Source: Actinernus sp. WN-2022 (Eukaryota > Cnidaria > Anthozoa > Actiniaria > Actinernidae). From it: a stretch of 64,000 nucleotides of DNA. The stretch covers positions 8,687,811-8,751,810 of the forward strand of contig JAOWCC010000237.1 in assembly GCA_030867875.1 (NCBI GenBank). The letters run 5' to 3'. The number at the start of each line of letters is the position of its first letter. Within the stretch, counting starts at the first letter, position 1. This document shows positions 1-9,535 of the stretch, in pieces. The notes beneath the pieces are model-generated. The model did no database searches. It saw nothing but the letters and a program-made list of their open reading frames with translations, and was not told where the DNA came from. Made by a program: the position numbers and the translations under genes.

Positions 1-275
1 AACGGCGGGTTCCCTATGGCCTGTTCTCTCTCCATGCTGCGTCCTCTTCCCCGTGTCTGGTGTATCGGTCTGCCTGTGGGGCCTTGGATTCCCGGTCTGG
101 GCCAATCTGGTTTTGACGAACTGGTCTTCCTCGGTTGCCTGATTGCTTGTTTTCCCTGACTGCTTGTTTTCCCTGACTGCTTGTAATAGCTGAGTAAATA
201 AGCTTTCAATTCTTGCCATTGATTGATTTGCTTGTGGATCTTGAATCTTCGTAGGACCCTCTGTGGGCTGCTTGC

Positions 276-821
276 TTACTTGTCTTGCTGCTCTAGTATG
301 CCCCACTTGCTTGCCAAATGATACGATTCCAGCTCTAGGGCTATTTCCAATGCCTCTTGTATGCTTTTGGGTCTGCCCTGACGAACCTTTAACCTGGTCT
401 CGTCATCTTGCAGCGCGTCGATGAATTGATCTTTTGCTAAGACACTTTGTAGTTCAGGCTCAGCGCTCTTATACGCAAGTCTCACGAGGCGCTCAATATC
501 TGCTGCAAGTTCTGGTAAACTTTTGTCTTTGCGTTTTATTCTGCTTTTAAACTGTGCTCTGGCTAGCTCTGATTGATGGGCTCCACCAAAACGATTTGAC
601 AAGGCGGCGATCAAAGCAGTATAATCTCGGCGATTTTGAGGTGCCATATTACCGAGGATAAAAGTTGCGTTACCATGGAGACCGCTAGCGAGGTAGGAGG
701 CTTTCTCAGTATCGCTCCAGTTATTAAATTCTGCGACGATTTCAAATTGCGCGTAATAGGACTCCCACGGCGTACTGCCGTCGTATTTCTGTATTTTCGG
801 CTTTCTCGGCCTTATATTCAC
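276..821 (-). CDS. Ty3/gypsy gag core fragment
   Basis: A 181-residue reading frame resembling the retrotransposon Gag capsid domain (Retrotrans_gag type). Visible features are an N-terminal YDGSTPWESYYAQFE segment, a helix-rich middle with LASGLHGNA and LSNRFGG, and a C-terminal run ending in a glutamate-rich helix (EALEIALELESYHLA). Gag builds the cytoplasmic virus-like particle of LTR retrotransposons. It lies downstream, on the same strand, of the coiled-coil piece at 1073-1480, the primer-binding site and the LTR, which is the order expected for a minus-strand gypsy element whose pol gene runs off the left edge. The frame stops at 276 before any zinc knuckle, so the gene is probably broken. 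The family-level call is from recognisable sequence style, not a search. Confidence 0.75.
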   Translation of the reverse strand: MNIRPRKPKIQKYDGSTPWESYYAQFEIVAEFNNWSDTEKASYLASGLHGNATFILGNMAPQNRRDYTALIAALSNRFGGAHQSELARAQFKSRIKRKDKSLPELAADIERLVRLAYKSAEPELQSVLAKDQFIDALQDDETRLKVRQGRPKSIQEALEIALELESYHLASKWGILEQQDK

Positions 822-1072
822 ATAATCCAGGTTTTTTTTCCAGAAATGATTCCGCCCGGCTCTTCGGCTGCGGTTCGGGTAATGCTCGGTTCAGTTGCGG
901 TTGGGCTCGGTTTCATCCCGCGTTCGGATAAGGCTCTGGAAGAATTCCGCTCGGCTTGATTTTGCTCGCTTTTGTGCTTTCGTCTATTTGCGGATTCCTT
1001 GCTTGCTTTTGGAAGTCAATTTCGCTTGACCTTCAACCAAAGTTCGGCCTTCCAATCTGCTGAGTCTTTGTT

Positions 1073-1480
1073 CTAACCCAATACATTCTCCTCCCATCTA
1101 CAATAAATCCTCTGCATTTCATCCTTTTGGCTTCCCAATAAATAAATCAGATTGTTTAACTGCGCGGTAAATTCTACCCTCTCACTTTCTGCCTCTAATA
1201 TTTTGCTTTTAAGCCCCTCAAACATTTCAATCATTTGTACCTCTATCTTTTCAATTTCTCTCTCCCCTTCGAACGGTTCTTCTAATCTCCCTGTCGCAGA
1301 CATAGTTCCTTGGTGATCTCTTTCCCTTAAAGTTTGGTCTGTGGTAATACGCAAGTTCTCAACTTGTTCCACGTATTGTTCTTCTAAATTGAATGAGACC
1401 CCTGGATCCTTCTGTTTGTCTCCGTTATCAACCACTTCTTCCCGCTCTCTTTGCATCGCCTGGGACCGAGTTTCAGGCAT
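1073..1480 (-). CDS. Gag N-terminal coiled-coil region of the same gypsy element
   Basis: A 135-residue, highly charged frame beginning MPETRSQAMQREREE, with long heptad-like stretches (EREIEKIEVQMIEMFEGL, then ESERVEFTAQLNNLIYLLG) that should form a coiled coil. It starts about 265 bases inside the primer-binding site, in the place where gypsy gag translation begins. The 250 bases separating it from the capsid-like frame at 276-821 are in another frame, so gag appears shifted or decayed in between. No enzymatic motif is present. I infer it is the N-terminal part of Gag from position and composition only. Confidence 0.55.
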   Translation of the reverse strand: MPETRSQAMQREREEVVDNGDKQKDPGVSFNLEEQYVEQVENLRITTDQTLRERDHQGTMSATGRLEEPFEGEREIEKIEVQMIEMFEGLKSKILEAESERVEFTAQLNNLIYLLGSQKDEMQRIYCRWEENVLG

Positions 1481-1599
1481 GAATGAAACTAAAAAAAATT
1501 ATAATTAAGAAAAATGTTGGTATATTTACCCTGTCCTTTTGCTTTCGAGTAAATTTTTTTTTCACGTGGCGCTCGCCATTAGTGCTTCTCTCAGTTCCT

Positions 1600-1750
1600 C
1601 TCGATTTCTCGTGGTTTCTCTTGGTTTCCCGTGGTTTCCTTTGTTTTCCCGTGGTTTCCTTTGTTTTCCCGTGGTTTCCTTTGTTTTCCGTGATTTCCCT
1701 TGATTTCCCGTGATTTCCTTTGATTTCCCGTGATTTCCTTTGATTTCCCG
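1600..1750 (-). repeat. 20-bp tandem repeat in the gypsy leader
   Basis: Pyrimidine-rich tandem repeat with a core close to CGTGGTTTCCTTTGTTTTCC, about seven imperfect units, the later ones drifting to TGATTTCC. It fills the leader between primer-binding site and gag start. Read on the element's own (minus) strand it is a purine-rich run, giving a low-complexity Gly/Lys/Arg-type translation in every frame, so none of the frames here should be taken as a gene. Confidence 0.8.
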
Positions 1751-1762
1751 TCTGAGCCCCCA
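1745..1762 (-). promoter_or_regulatory. Primer-binding site, proline-tRNA-like
   Basis: The minus strand reads TGGGGGCTCAGACGGGAA two bases after the LTR end. The first nine bases equal those of the well-known tRNA-Pro primer-binding site of gammaretroviruses (established knowledge). The position, directly after an LTR ending in GTAACA, is exactly where reverse transcription of a gypsy element is primed. Confidence 0.65.
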
Positions 1763-1764
1763 AA

Positions 1765-2053
1765 TGTTACAATCCACGTCTGGTTCTGTTACTTGGATAA
1801 ACCACCACAACCAGTATCTACAGTAATCTTTACAGCACGAGGTCCCGCTACATCTCTCCTTATTTCTTAATCTTTTGAGGCCGCGATTGCTAAATCGAGC
1901 CCCTATTTTATGCTCTATACTTGATAAATGTTACGTAACATAGTTATGTAATTGTCATTTCTTGCTCAGCAAACATTTGAGTTATGTGCATTCTTAAACT
2001 AAACAATCGCTATTCAGCCGTAACATTACAATCGTTGCTATTCAGCCGTAACA
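1765..2053 (-). repeat. 5' LTR of the minus-strand gypsy element
   Basis: The segment begins TGTTAC and ends GTAACA, matching inverted termini typical of LTRs, and abuts the primer-binding site. Two candidate outer ends exist, 2025 and 2053, because CAATCG..CTATTCAGCCGTAACA is duplicated in tandem 28 bases apart at the outer edge. The LTR is therefore 261 or 289 bp. The partner LTR lies beyond the left edge. Confidence 0.6.
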
Positions 2054-2321
2054 ATACCATTACCACCACCACAAATTGTATTGTGAACATCTATGAATAT
2101 CTGGTCAATAAATGTAACCCTATTCACTGAGGACCCACCTGAATTTGTAAAAAAAGGGGGGCTGCCGCAGTTCCTCGCAGGGAGAGGGTAATTCAAAAAC
2201 ATGCTGTCAGAGCAGGACATGCACCAGGGTGCCGTTGAATGAGAATTGAATAAGGCCATTAACAGTGTTTAAAATTAAGAAAAATGACCCGCAAGGAAAT
2301 TACTACTGGTCTAACATCTTG

Positions 2322-2666
2322 TTGTATGTAGTTATGATATAAAATCATGTTTGCCGCGTAGCACTAGTAAGTGTAAAGAATGTGATGTAAAGTGGTAAGC
2401 TGTAGTGCTAAGTGTGCACGCCCTACGAGGGAAAGAGAAAAAATCTCTGACCCAAGTGGGACTCAAACCCAACGACCTCCAGGTTACATGTCTGGCGCTC
2501 TACCAACTGAGCTATCAAGTCCGATGAGAGCAATCGTGGGTGTTGGTGCGTTTTATGGGGTCACGGCGATTCTATATGTATTTGTAGTTGTGATATTAAA
2601 TCACGTTTGCCGCGTAGCACTAGTAAGTGTAAAGAATGTGATGTAAAGTGGTAAACTGTAGTACTT
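2322..2666. repeat. 85-bp direct repeat pair around a tRNA-like unit
   Basis: Positions 2322-2409 and 2582-2666 are near-identical direct repeats sharing TTTGCCGCGTAGCACTAG and AAAGAATGTGATGTAAAG, 257 bases apart. The tRNA-like segment at 2452-2522 lies between them. The layout could be a tandem duplication of a composite repeat or a SINE dimer. Confidence 0.7.
2452..2522 (-). repeat. tRNA-Thr-like head of a SINE
   Basis: The minus strand shows an A box (TAGCTCAGTTGGTAGAGC) and a B box (GGGTTTGAGTCCC) at tRNA spacing, with an anticodon-like loop CATGTAA (anticodon TGT, Thr). The acceptor arms do not pair properly, so this is more likely a tRNA-derived SINE than a working tRNA gene. The A and B boxes would be its internal Pol III promoter. 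Confidence 0.7.
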
Positions 2667-2669
2667 ACA

Positions 2670-3660
2670 ACAACTTGTTAATCTGACTAAGTTGAAGCAT
2701 AGAGCTGACTTGCCTGAGGCTACAAACTGTGGCTACAGACAAATTCGCCAACTCGTAGAAAGGGAAAAAAAGACTAGTGAAGACATCGCCTGAAAGCGGC
2801 ATGCATGATAGCTAGAATCTGAAATGGAACTAGAGCAGTTAACAAGCCTGCATAGAATAGACTGTGTAACTGGTAGTCGTGTCATAGCAAAACCCCACTT
2901 TCCCATGTCCTTTCAGCATTTGAACAATGAAGCCTGTTTTAGAGTGATCTGGAACTCCAGCAATTTTATACGAATAACCCAATGCCGAAACATAAGTATA
3001 GGTTGAGGGCATACAAATAAGCTATAAACAGGGCCATAGTGACTTGGGGGGGGGGGGGGGGGGGTAAGACTGGAGCATGGAATTAATTAAAGAGCCACCA
3101 TGGTCGCTGATATGTTGGAAGTGAGGATGGTTATAAACTAGACTTCAGTTTGAAAGGCATGTTGGATATCAATTTTTCCTAGGAAACAACCTGCTCGTTG
3201 AACTAAGGTGCTTGAACTGAAATGATTAAACATCCGGAGAAGCCCTCGGATCCAAACCTGACCGAAGGTCAAATTTCAGTCGCCGAACGAAAGAATGGCC
3301 TAAAATTAAAACTTTAGGGGGATGAAAGGCCACGAGGACGAACAGCAAACGCACCACCAACGTAAGAAAAATGTCAAAGGAAAAAACTTTTAGGGCGATG
3401 AGAGGCCATGAGGCATGAGGATGAACAGCAAACGCATAAAGTATGAATGAAAACGGAGTAGAAGAACGATCAGAGAAAAACGAACTCGTTCCGAGAAAAT
3501 AGGAAAACCGTAGAATATCGAAAAAAAAAAAGAAAAAGGGGGAAAAAACTCACTGTAAAAGAAGCAAAAATTAAGTTGACCTTGTCGCTTCTGACAGCTA
3601 CCCGCGAGTGAGGCCGAACACTGCTGACCCCTAGAGGGGGTGTGTTTCATTGTGTTACAA
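2670..3660. other. No recognised gene; G19 tract
   Basis: I recognise no gene here. The only clear structure is a 19-base G homopolymer at 3046-3064, a likely sequencing and replication slippage site. The region 3300-3560 has two related AAAAACTTTAGGG..GATGA..GGCCA motifs about 90 bases apart, a small degenerate duplication. Confidence 0.5.
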
Positions 3661-3689
3661 CCCACAGAGGGGGTATATTAAATTATTAC

Positions 3690-4740
3690 CCCTTAGTCAA
3701 TACCACACGTGACAATGCATGATAATTTATTTCTAAAGATAACAGAGAAATGTAATAGAGAGGGGATAAGTTCCTTGAATATAGGGTGGGTGTGCGCGTC
3801 AAATGCCTCCTTGTTAATGATTCTAATTGCACATTTTTGAAGCATAACAATACGATTAAGGTGAGCCCCAGACCGTAACACAATATTGAAGATGTGGATA
3901 TACAAGACAATAGTATAAAGTACGTACGGATGGCTTGGAAAGGCAAAAACTTGATTTATATATAATTCCAACTGATTTAGAGATTTTACTGGCAACGTGG
4001 GAAATATGCGGTTTCCAAGACATATGCTCATCCAAAATTACACTAAGGAATATAACCTCTTTGACCTGATCGATCCTATGATTATTTTGATTATGATTAT
4101 TTTGCTTTTTTTGTCTTGGTTTAAAAAACATATAATTGGATTTATTTACATTGATTGACAGCTTATTAGCCTTAAGCCATACAGATAACTTGTTCATTTC
4201 AATGTCAATTGTATTCATCAGACAGGGTAACTATTTATGAGAAAAACATAGATTGGTGTCATCAGCAAATAAAACTAGTTCAAAACATTTGAGGCATTAC
4301 AAAGATCATTAATGTATACCAAGAAGAGCAGCGGGCCGAGGATTGACTTTTGACGTGATCCACACTTAATACTATTAAATAAGGAACAAGTGCCATTATA
4401 TTCAATATATTGTAACCTATTAGAGGAGTAATTCTTCATCCAGTCAAGGGCCAATACGCGGATACCATAATGCTCAAGTTTGTCAAACAAAATCTCATGG
4501 TTCACAGTATCGAATGCCTTAGAAAGGTCAAGAAAAATTCCCACTGTATATTTTTTCTGGTCGATTGCTGATGTTATTTTATGAAATAAATATAATAGAG
4601 CTAAAGAGGTTGAATGGTTTTTCCTAAAACCGTATTGGTTTTTAAACAGAATATCATATTTATTAAAATATTTAATTAAGCGGTTATACACAACACTTTC
4701 TAACAATATAGAAAAGATTGGCAAAACCGAGTATTGTCAT
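3690..4740 (-). pseudogene. Decayed LINE reverse transcriptase (CR1/Jockey-like)
   Basis: Minus-strand pieces of a non-LTR retrotransposon polymerase. At 4724-4275 is the fingers/palm part, with FRKNHSTSLALL, the catalytic palm strand GIFLDLSKAFDTVNHEIL and a damaged GSRQKSILGPLLFLVYINDL. The FADD catalytic box is still readable near 4240-4260 but in another frame, after a TAG stop. The thumb and C-terminal part (NKLSINVNKSNYMFF, LDEHMSWKPHI, RTLYYCLVYPHLQYC) follows at 4218-3690. Endonuclease and 5' sequence are missing, so this is a 5'-truncated, frameshifted copy. Confidence 0.85.
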
Positions 4741-4954
4741 GTTATAGTGTTGTTTGCAACAATTGCATATGGAATGGGTATAAATACCAAGTGACTGGAA
4801 ACTTTCATTCATATTGGGCCATCCAAGAACTAAGAGGGATATGTACAGGAGAGTGGTAGGTGTGGCAGAGGAGGGGAGCAAAGCAGGGCAATAGTGTTGT
4901 TCAACAATAAGACGTGTGTTTTCTGCAATAAAGGTATCAAGGATTATTTGCTTT

Positions 4955-5668
4955 CAGAGGAATGCAGACGCAAGATCCTAATAGAACCACTTGATTCTGG
5001 TTCCATTATATATAGATCCCCTGAGGTTCTTCACAATTGTTGTGATAACTGTGCTAAATAGTGCGAGTGTGACCATGCAGAGTGCCAGTCATCAATCTTC
5101 GTGCCTGCTAGTTCAGCATGTGAAGAGTCACCATTAGCTAAAAAGAGGGATGTCTCTCTTATCCAGAAGGAACTCCTACAAGTCAAGTTACAGGCTATGA
5201 GAAAGTCACTTGTGATGAAAGCTTGCAAGGGGACCAGAAAGGAAGAAAAGCTACTATCATTTCATGTCCAAGCTCTTTTCTTGAGTTTACTGATGTCTAG
5301 ATTAAGCAAGTTTTAGACAACAGTGAATTTATTTCGAGCATTGCTGACGTGATGTTATGTGTAGAGGTTTGGCAGTATAAACATGCTGAAGCAATATATG
5401 AGTTGTTTTATGAAGTATTTCAGGATGTACCTGCACCTTCACCAGGAAGTGAAGATACTGAAGACAGTGATGATGAAGAGTTGTTGTTGAATGAATAGGC
5501 TGATCTGATAGAGGATGACTCATTCCAGCAAATGTTGAACTCTGGTCTCTTCAGTGACTCCTTTCAAGTAAGTGGACTAATTCCAGATACGGAAGAAGAG
5601 ACTCACCAAGCAAATTACCCTTCTATATTGGATTCAGTTTTCCAAAATGTTGACATGCATGAATAGCA
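4955..5668 (+). pseudogene. RecQ-like helicase C-terminal remnant
   Basis: Translating from about 4961 gives a RecQ-type zinc-binding tail: a CRRK start, HNCCDNCAK, then an in-frame TAG, then CECDHAEC. This resembles the four-cysteine region that follows the helicase core in RecQ proteins. It continues with Lys/Glu-rich helices (KKRDVSLIQKELLQVKLQAM) and, after a frameshift near 5275, an acidic tail (SEDTEDSDDEE) ending at TAG 5666. The helicase motor itself is absent. RecQ-like genes are carried by some animal DNA transposons, so it may be element-derived. One nonsense codon, an internal TAG after LLLNE and the shift mark it as dead. Confidence 0.5.
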
Positions 5669-5669
5669 A

Positions 5670-8240
5670 AAACATTAACAAAATGAACTTGAATAAGCAC
5701 TACTACATGTAGTTTAACAAATCAATGAGAAAAATAATTCTAGTTGGAAATTCAGCAGACCCCAGGAATGAGCTCAGAATTTGGCTGATTTTCAGGATAG
5801 AAAGATTCCTACTATAAACAAAATACTAAGCTTTCATTGAATTAATGTGTTTATATGTACAGTAGATTAAGCAAAGGACTGCCTTCTGTAACAATTAATA
5901 TACCGTAGGAACACTTTCCTAAAACACGAAGAACTGTCTGACAGAAACATAATTACCAGAATTATTGAAAGGATATGAAAATATTCATTCTTAAAAGTCT
6001 AGTTATGTACTATTGATTCGTTGTAAAATAAGTAGGGTTGTACAATGTTCTTTTTTATTTTAGTGTTGCGTAGCCTGATAAAACAGCAGCCTCTAGTCAG
6101 ACTTGATTCAATCGTAGGATGTCAAACCAGAAATTGACTGTTGTCTTTCTCCTTGTGAATGGAATTTTATGCTTTTCACTAAATGATTCATATTTTGAAC
6201 TACAACATCAGTTGGTTACAACTAATAGAATCCTTTTCGAATTCTTTTTACGATTTCTGTTAACTCCGAGAATATCAAGACAGTAGTCCAAATTAGAACT
6301 TATAAAAGGTGCAAAGGATCATGGTAGTTGTACTCAACCGACGTAACAGCGGAAAACTGCCTATTGGCAAAATATTAATATAACATGGATGTTTATTAAA
6401 GGTAATTTATCTCTTCCATAATATTTTTTGTATAAATATACATGAACATGTAAATTGAGCATGGGACAAATAAAGAATATTTTTTTTACACGTCTGGACA
6501 GTGTAAAATGCCGGAAAACAATGGCATTTTCAGTGATCCATCTACCTCTGCATCCTGCGTCTCTGACTCACTGCTTTTGGACTGGGACTCACACTTTGAT
6601 AACCTTGCGAGTCCCAGGACTCACTTCTCTAAATTTCTAGATGGATTACTGCATTTTATACATGTAGTGTTATTGTGTTGACCCCTGGATTGATGTCACA
6701 TTCACATATATGGCTCAGCTATTTCAAAGAATGTAGGGTATTCCCAGATTGAAATGAATTATCAACCTGGACAACTTAGTTTATGGTTTATGTATCCATG
6801 TTTAGCCTGTATACAGCTGTTCAACATATTTATAAAAATGCCTTAATCCCTCATACCCATTCACTAATGCCATATCCCAGATAACGATCAGTCCAAAATG
6901 CGTGTTCTGATTGGTCGATAGTCAATCTATTACAGGACAAATAACATCATCAGTGCATGCAACCAATTTCTCAACTTGTTTTGATTGGATCGTTTCATAC
7001 TTTTTAGTTTGGGATTACTACATAAAACTAATATATTCCATTCTGCAATGCGTCTGTCCTCCTATACATGTAGATGGACAGATAATGCCAAAACATGAGG
7101 AAAACACCAGTTACTCTACTCGAGGACAGATGGATGGCTGAATGGAATCTATTTGTTAAATATTTAAAAAAATTGTTAAGTACATTTTTCCGGGGCAACT
7201 AAAAATTTAAACCTGGGCAACTAAAAACGATAAAGGCAAACCAGGCCTTTGGGAAACCAGCCTAAAACCTTGTTGTCAAGCGCTACCAGACATGGTTGAA
7301 ATGGTCCCTTGGAATGACTTGGGAGGTTTCTTAATATATATATTTTTTTTGGGGGGGGGGATGTGAAGCCCATTACTTTTTGATCCCCCCTCTAAATTCT
7401 CAATAGATTCTATTGTCCCCTCCAATGCCTCTGACAGTGTTTGTCATTGTTGAGTCCCTGACGTTTGTCGATTAATTGAGTTAATATGTAGCACAATATT
7501 TCTAATGTATAGTATATGGCTATGCCAAGATTTTTAAATCTTACTATGACTACTGTATAACCAGGACCACTTAGACAATGAGAACCAATCACATTGTAGA
7601 ATGAAAACAAACATTCCAACTGAGGCAGCAGCTGAGGCGGCAGCTGTATTTCAGGCTAACTGTACTTTGGAATGCTTTATTTTCAATTGCAATGTGTTTA
7701 GTACTTGTTGTCTATGTGGTTAATGTAGTTGGCACTAGTTTTTATAAAGTGTTGTGTAGAAGATTAAACAGTATCTCCAAGCTGCCATGTAATAATCTGT
7801 TTATTATTCACAAAGCCATAAATTACCAACTCACATGCCTATCATAACAACAACAAATCACATCTGTTTATTTTCCCGTTTCACTTTAAAGGGGGACTGG
7901 ACCCAAACATATTTTATACTAAATGCAAAGAAAATGGCAACAATATGCTCAAGACTGACAAATGTAGCCCACAATAACAAAACAAAATACATGGCTACTG
8001 GAAAATATTTGCTGTCTTGAAAATGGTTTTACCCTGTGGCCTGAACTACAGCCATCTCTTAGCGAATGGACCCCTGGAACAAACTGAGGTTGGGATATAC
8101 TCAAGGGCTCAGCAGGAAGGTCCACGTGAAGAAAAACTGGATATAAAAACTGGATATAAAAACTTGGTATGTTATGGCTTGGTGAACAATAAAATTTATA
8201 TTAAAATTTCATAAACATCACTGATGATTTTTACATATTA
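5670..8240. other. 2.6 kb without recognisable genes
   Basis: AT-rich sequence on which I can support no gene. Only short frames occur. A 9-10 base G run lies near 7351-7361, and a short AAAAACTGGATAT duplication near 8135-8165. The piece CTGAGGCGGCAGCTGTATTTCAGGCTA near 7633 recurs in similar form near 16185, showing that this stretch contains dispersed repeat material. Confidence 0.4.
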
Positions 8241-8247
8241 ATAAGAG

Positions 8248-8559
8248 CTATTGGGCCCTCCTGTTAAGCAGAATGTACTTTGTGTGACTGTTTATCCACT
8301 TATACAGAGATGACATCTCTATATCCTTAATAGGGCTCCTCTGGAAGTCACAAAAATGATGGTATTTCCTTCCAGGTGTCTCGGTCAATGACTTTTCTTT
8401 TACCAGATGATCAACCAAGATACCAAGGTCTTTCAAGTCAGATTGCTGTACGTGTTCACCAGATCTCTGTCTGATCTTGCTCTCAGAATCAAAGTTCTCA
8501 ATGACCTCTCTTGCAACCTTGCTGGAATGACAGATTCTTGTGACTGCTGATGAGTTCAA
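8248..8559 (-). other. 103-codon frame, unrecognised
   Basis: A 103-residue frame with a charged helical profile (REVIENFDSESKIRQRSGEHVQQSDLKDLGILVDHLVKEKSL) followed by TPGRKYHHFC. I cannot name a family. It lies directly downstream, on the same strand, of gag-like and recombinase-like remnants, so it is probably another fragment of a mobile-element protein. No catalytic motif is visible. Confidence 0.3.
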
Positions 8560-8800
8560 GTTCCTGCGCAGCTTCTTTCATGCTTCTTTGATGTAGTTAT
8601 TGTATGTCCATTCTTCGCTAATGCCAGCAGACGAGATTGTTGGCCTCTTGACTTTTTCCACTTTGGCAGCGGCCGCCTGGGTCGAGGCTGTGTTGTGGAT
8701 GGTAGCGTGAGCAGTGATGAGTGCTGCCGCGATGATACCGTCCACGTCAGCAGTGACATAGGTGCAACCTTCGATTGGACGTTCAACTTCTGGCATGTTG
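8560..8800 (-). pseudogene. Gag-like fragment of an LTR retroelement
   Basis: The 72-residue frame starts PEVERPIEGCTYVTADVDGI and contains IIAAALITAHATIHN, a lysine-rich linker (AKVEKVKRPTI) and the ending GISEEWTYNNYIKEA. This resembles the N-terminal part of Gag-like proteins of cnidarian LTR retroelements, where a C2H2-like head precedes an SEEW helix. It breaks off after about 75 codons. The assignment is by sequence style only. Confidence 0.4.
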
Positions 8801-8996
8801 AGGTTGCGGGATTGACGTTTTGTTTTTGTTTTCGGTTTCGCTTGGCGATTGTGTCACGTCGTCTTCTGAATATCAAGTCTCTTCATAGACAAGTGTCATT
8901 TATTGTGGAATCCGTGTATGGTCCATTAACAATGATGAGACTTAATATTCAACCTGAAATATGACAGAACGATAACGTTAACTATATGACTTGGGT

Positions 8997-9535
8997 TCAC
9001 CGGAGAGACTCGATGACTCGATGGAGCTGTCTGACTTGTGACCGGTAACAGCCCTGATGTGCTTCTACATTGTTATCGGAGAGAACTGTGACTAATGTAG
9101 CACGTACACAGTGGTTAGTTAGATGTGGAACGATCCCGGCTGCTGTTGGCATATTTCTCATCATGTTTGGGAGTTTTCGCCGACGGGGGATTGCATTACC
9201 AAACTTCCTCATTTTGCGGCTGGAACTTCGTTGACACCTCTCTTGGCCGGTGAAACAGGACATCCAGGTTTGGATTTAGGTGCCTTAGGAAGTTTTCGAC
9301 GGTTTTCACTGGGCAGCGTTTTGAATCGGGCACTTCAAACATTTTGCCATCGGACTCGTCGGTATTGTCTGCCAAACCACATTGATGATTTTTCGATGAG
9401 AGTAAGCTACGAAACTCGTAGTGCCGTCGCCCTTGAGCTGTGCTTCGAAGAACCAACATATATTTGGTAAGTTTTCTTAGATTTTCACGTCCCCTTTTAC
9501 CGAAATAAAAGGTTACGTAAAACCAAGCTATGCGG
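8997..9535 (-). pseudogene. Crypton-like (DUF3504) recombinase, C-terminal half
   Basis: The catalytic half of a tyrosine recombinase of the DUF3504/KIAA1958-like kind, which is related to Crypton transposons. The 5' piece (9535-9196) contains WFYVTFYFGKRGRENLR and SDGKMFEVPDSKRCPV. After a frameshift the next piece (9263-8997) has the active-site block [21 protein letters not shown], giving the His-x-x-Arg pair, and a damaged final helix where the nucleophilic Tyr should be. Its N-terminal half lies 3 kb away at 12565-12880. Deleting the LINE between them joins the two halves in one frame. Frameshifts in the C-terminal part make it inactive. Confidence 0.75.

Noticed and set aside
1473..1810. 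Overlapping Lys/Gly/Glu-rich frames on minus and a Phe/Pro-rich frame on plus
   Set aside because: They arise from the 20-bp tandem repeat in the gypsy leader; not genes.
2452..2522. A functional tRNA-Thr gene
   Set aside because: A and B boxes are good but the acceptor stem does not pair and there is no clear T-run terminator; a SINE head is the better call.
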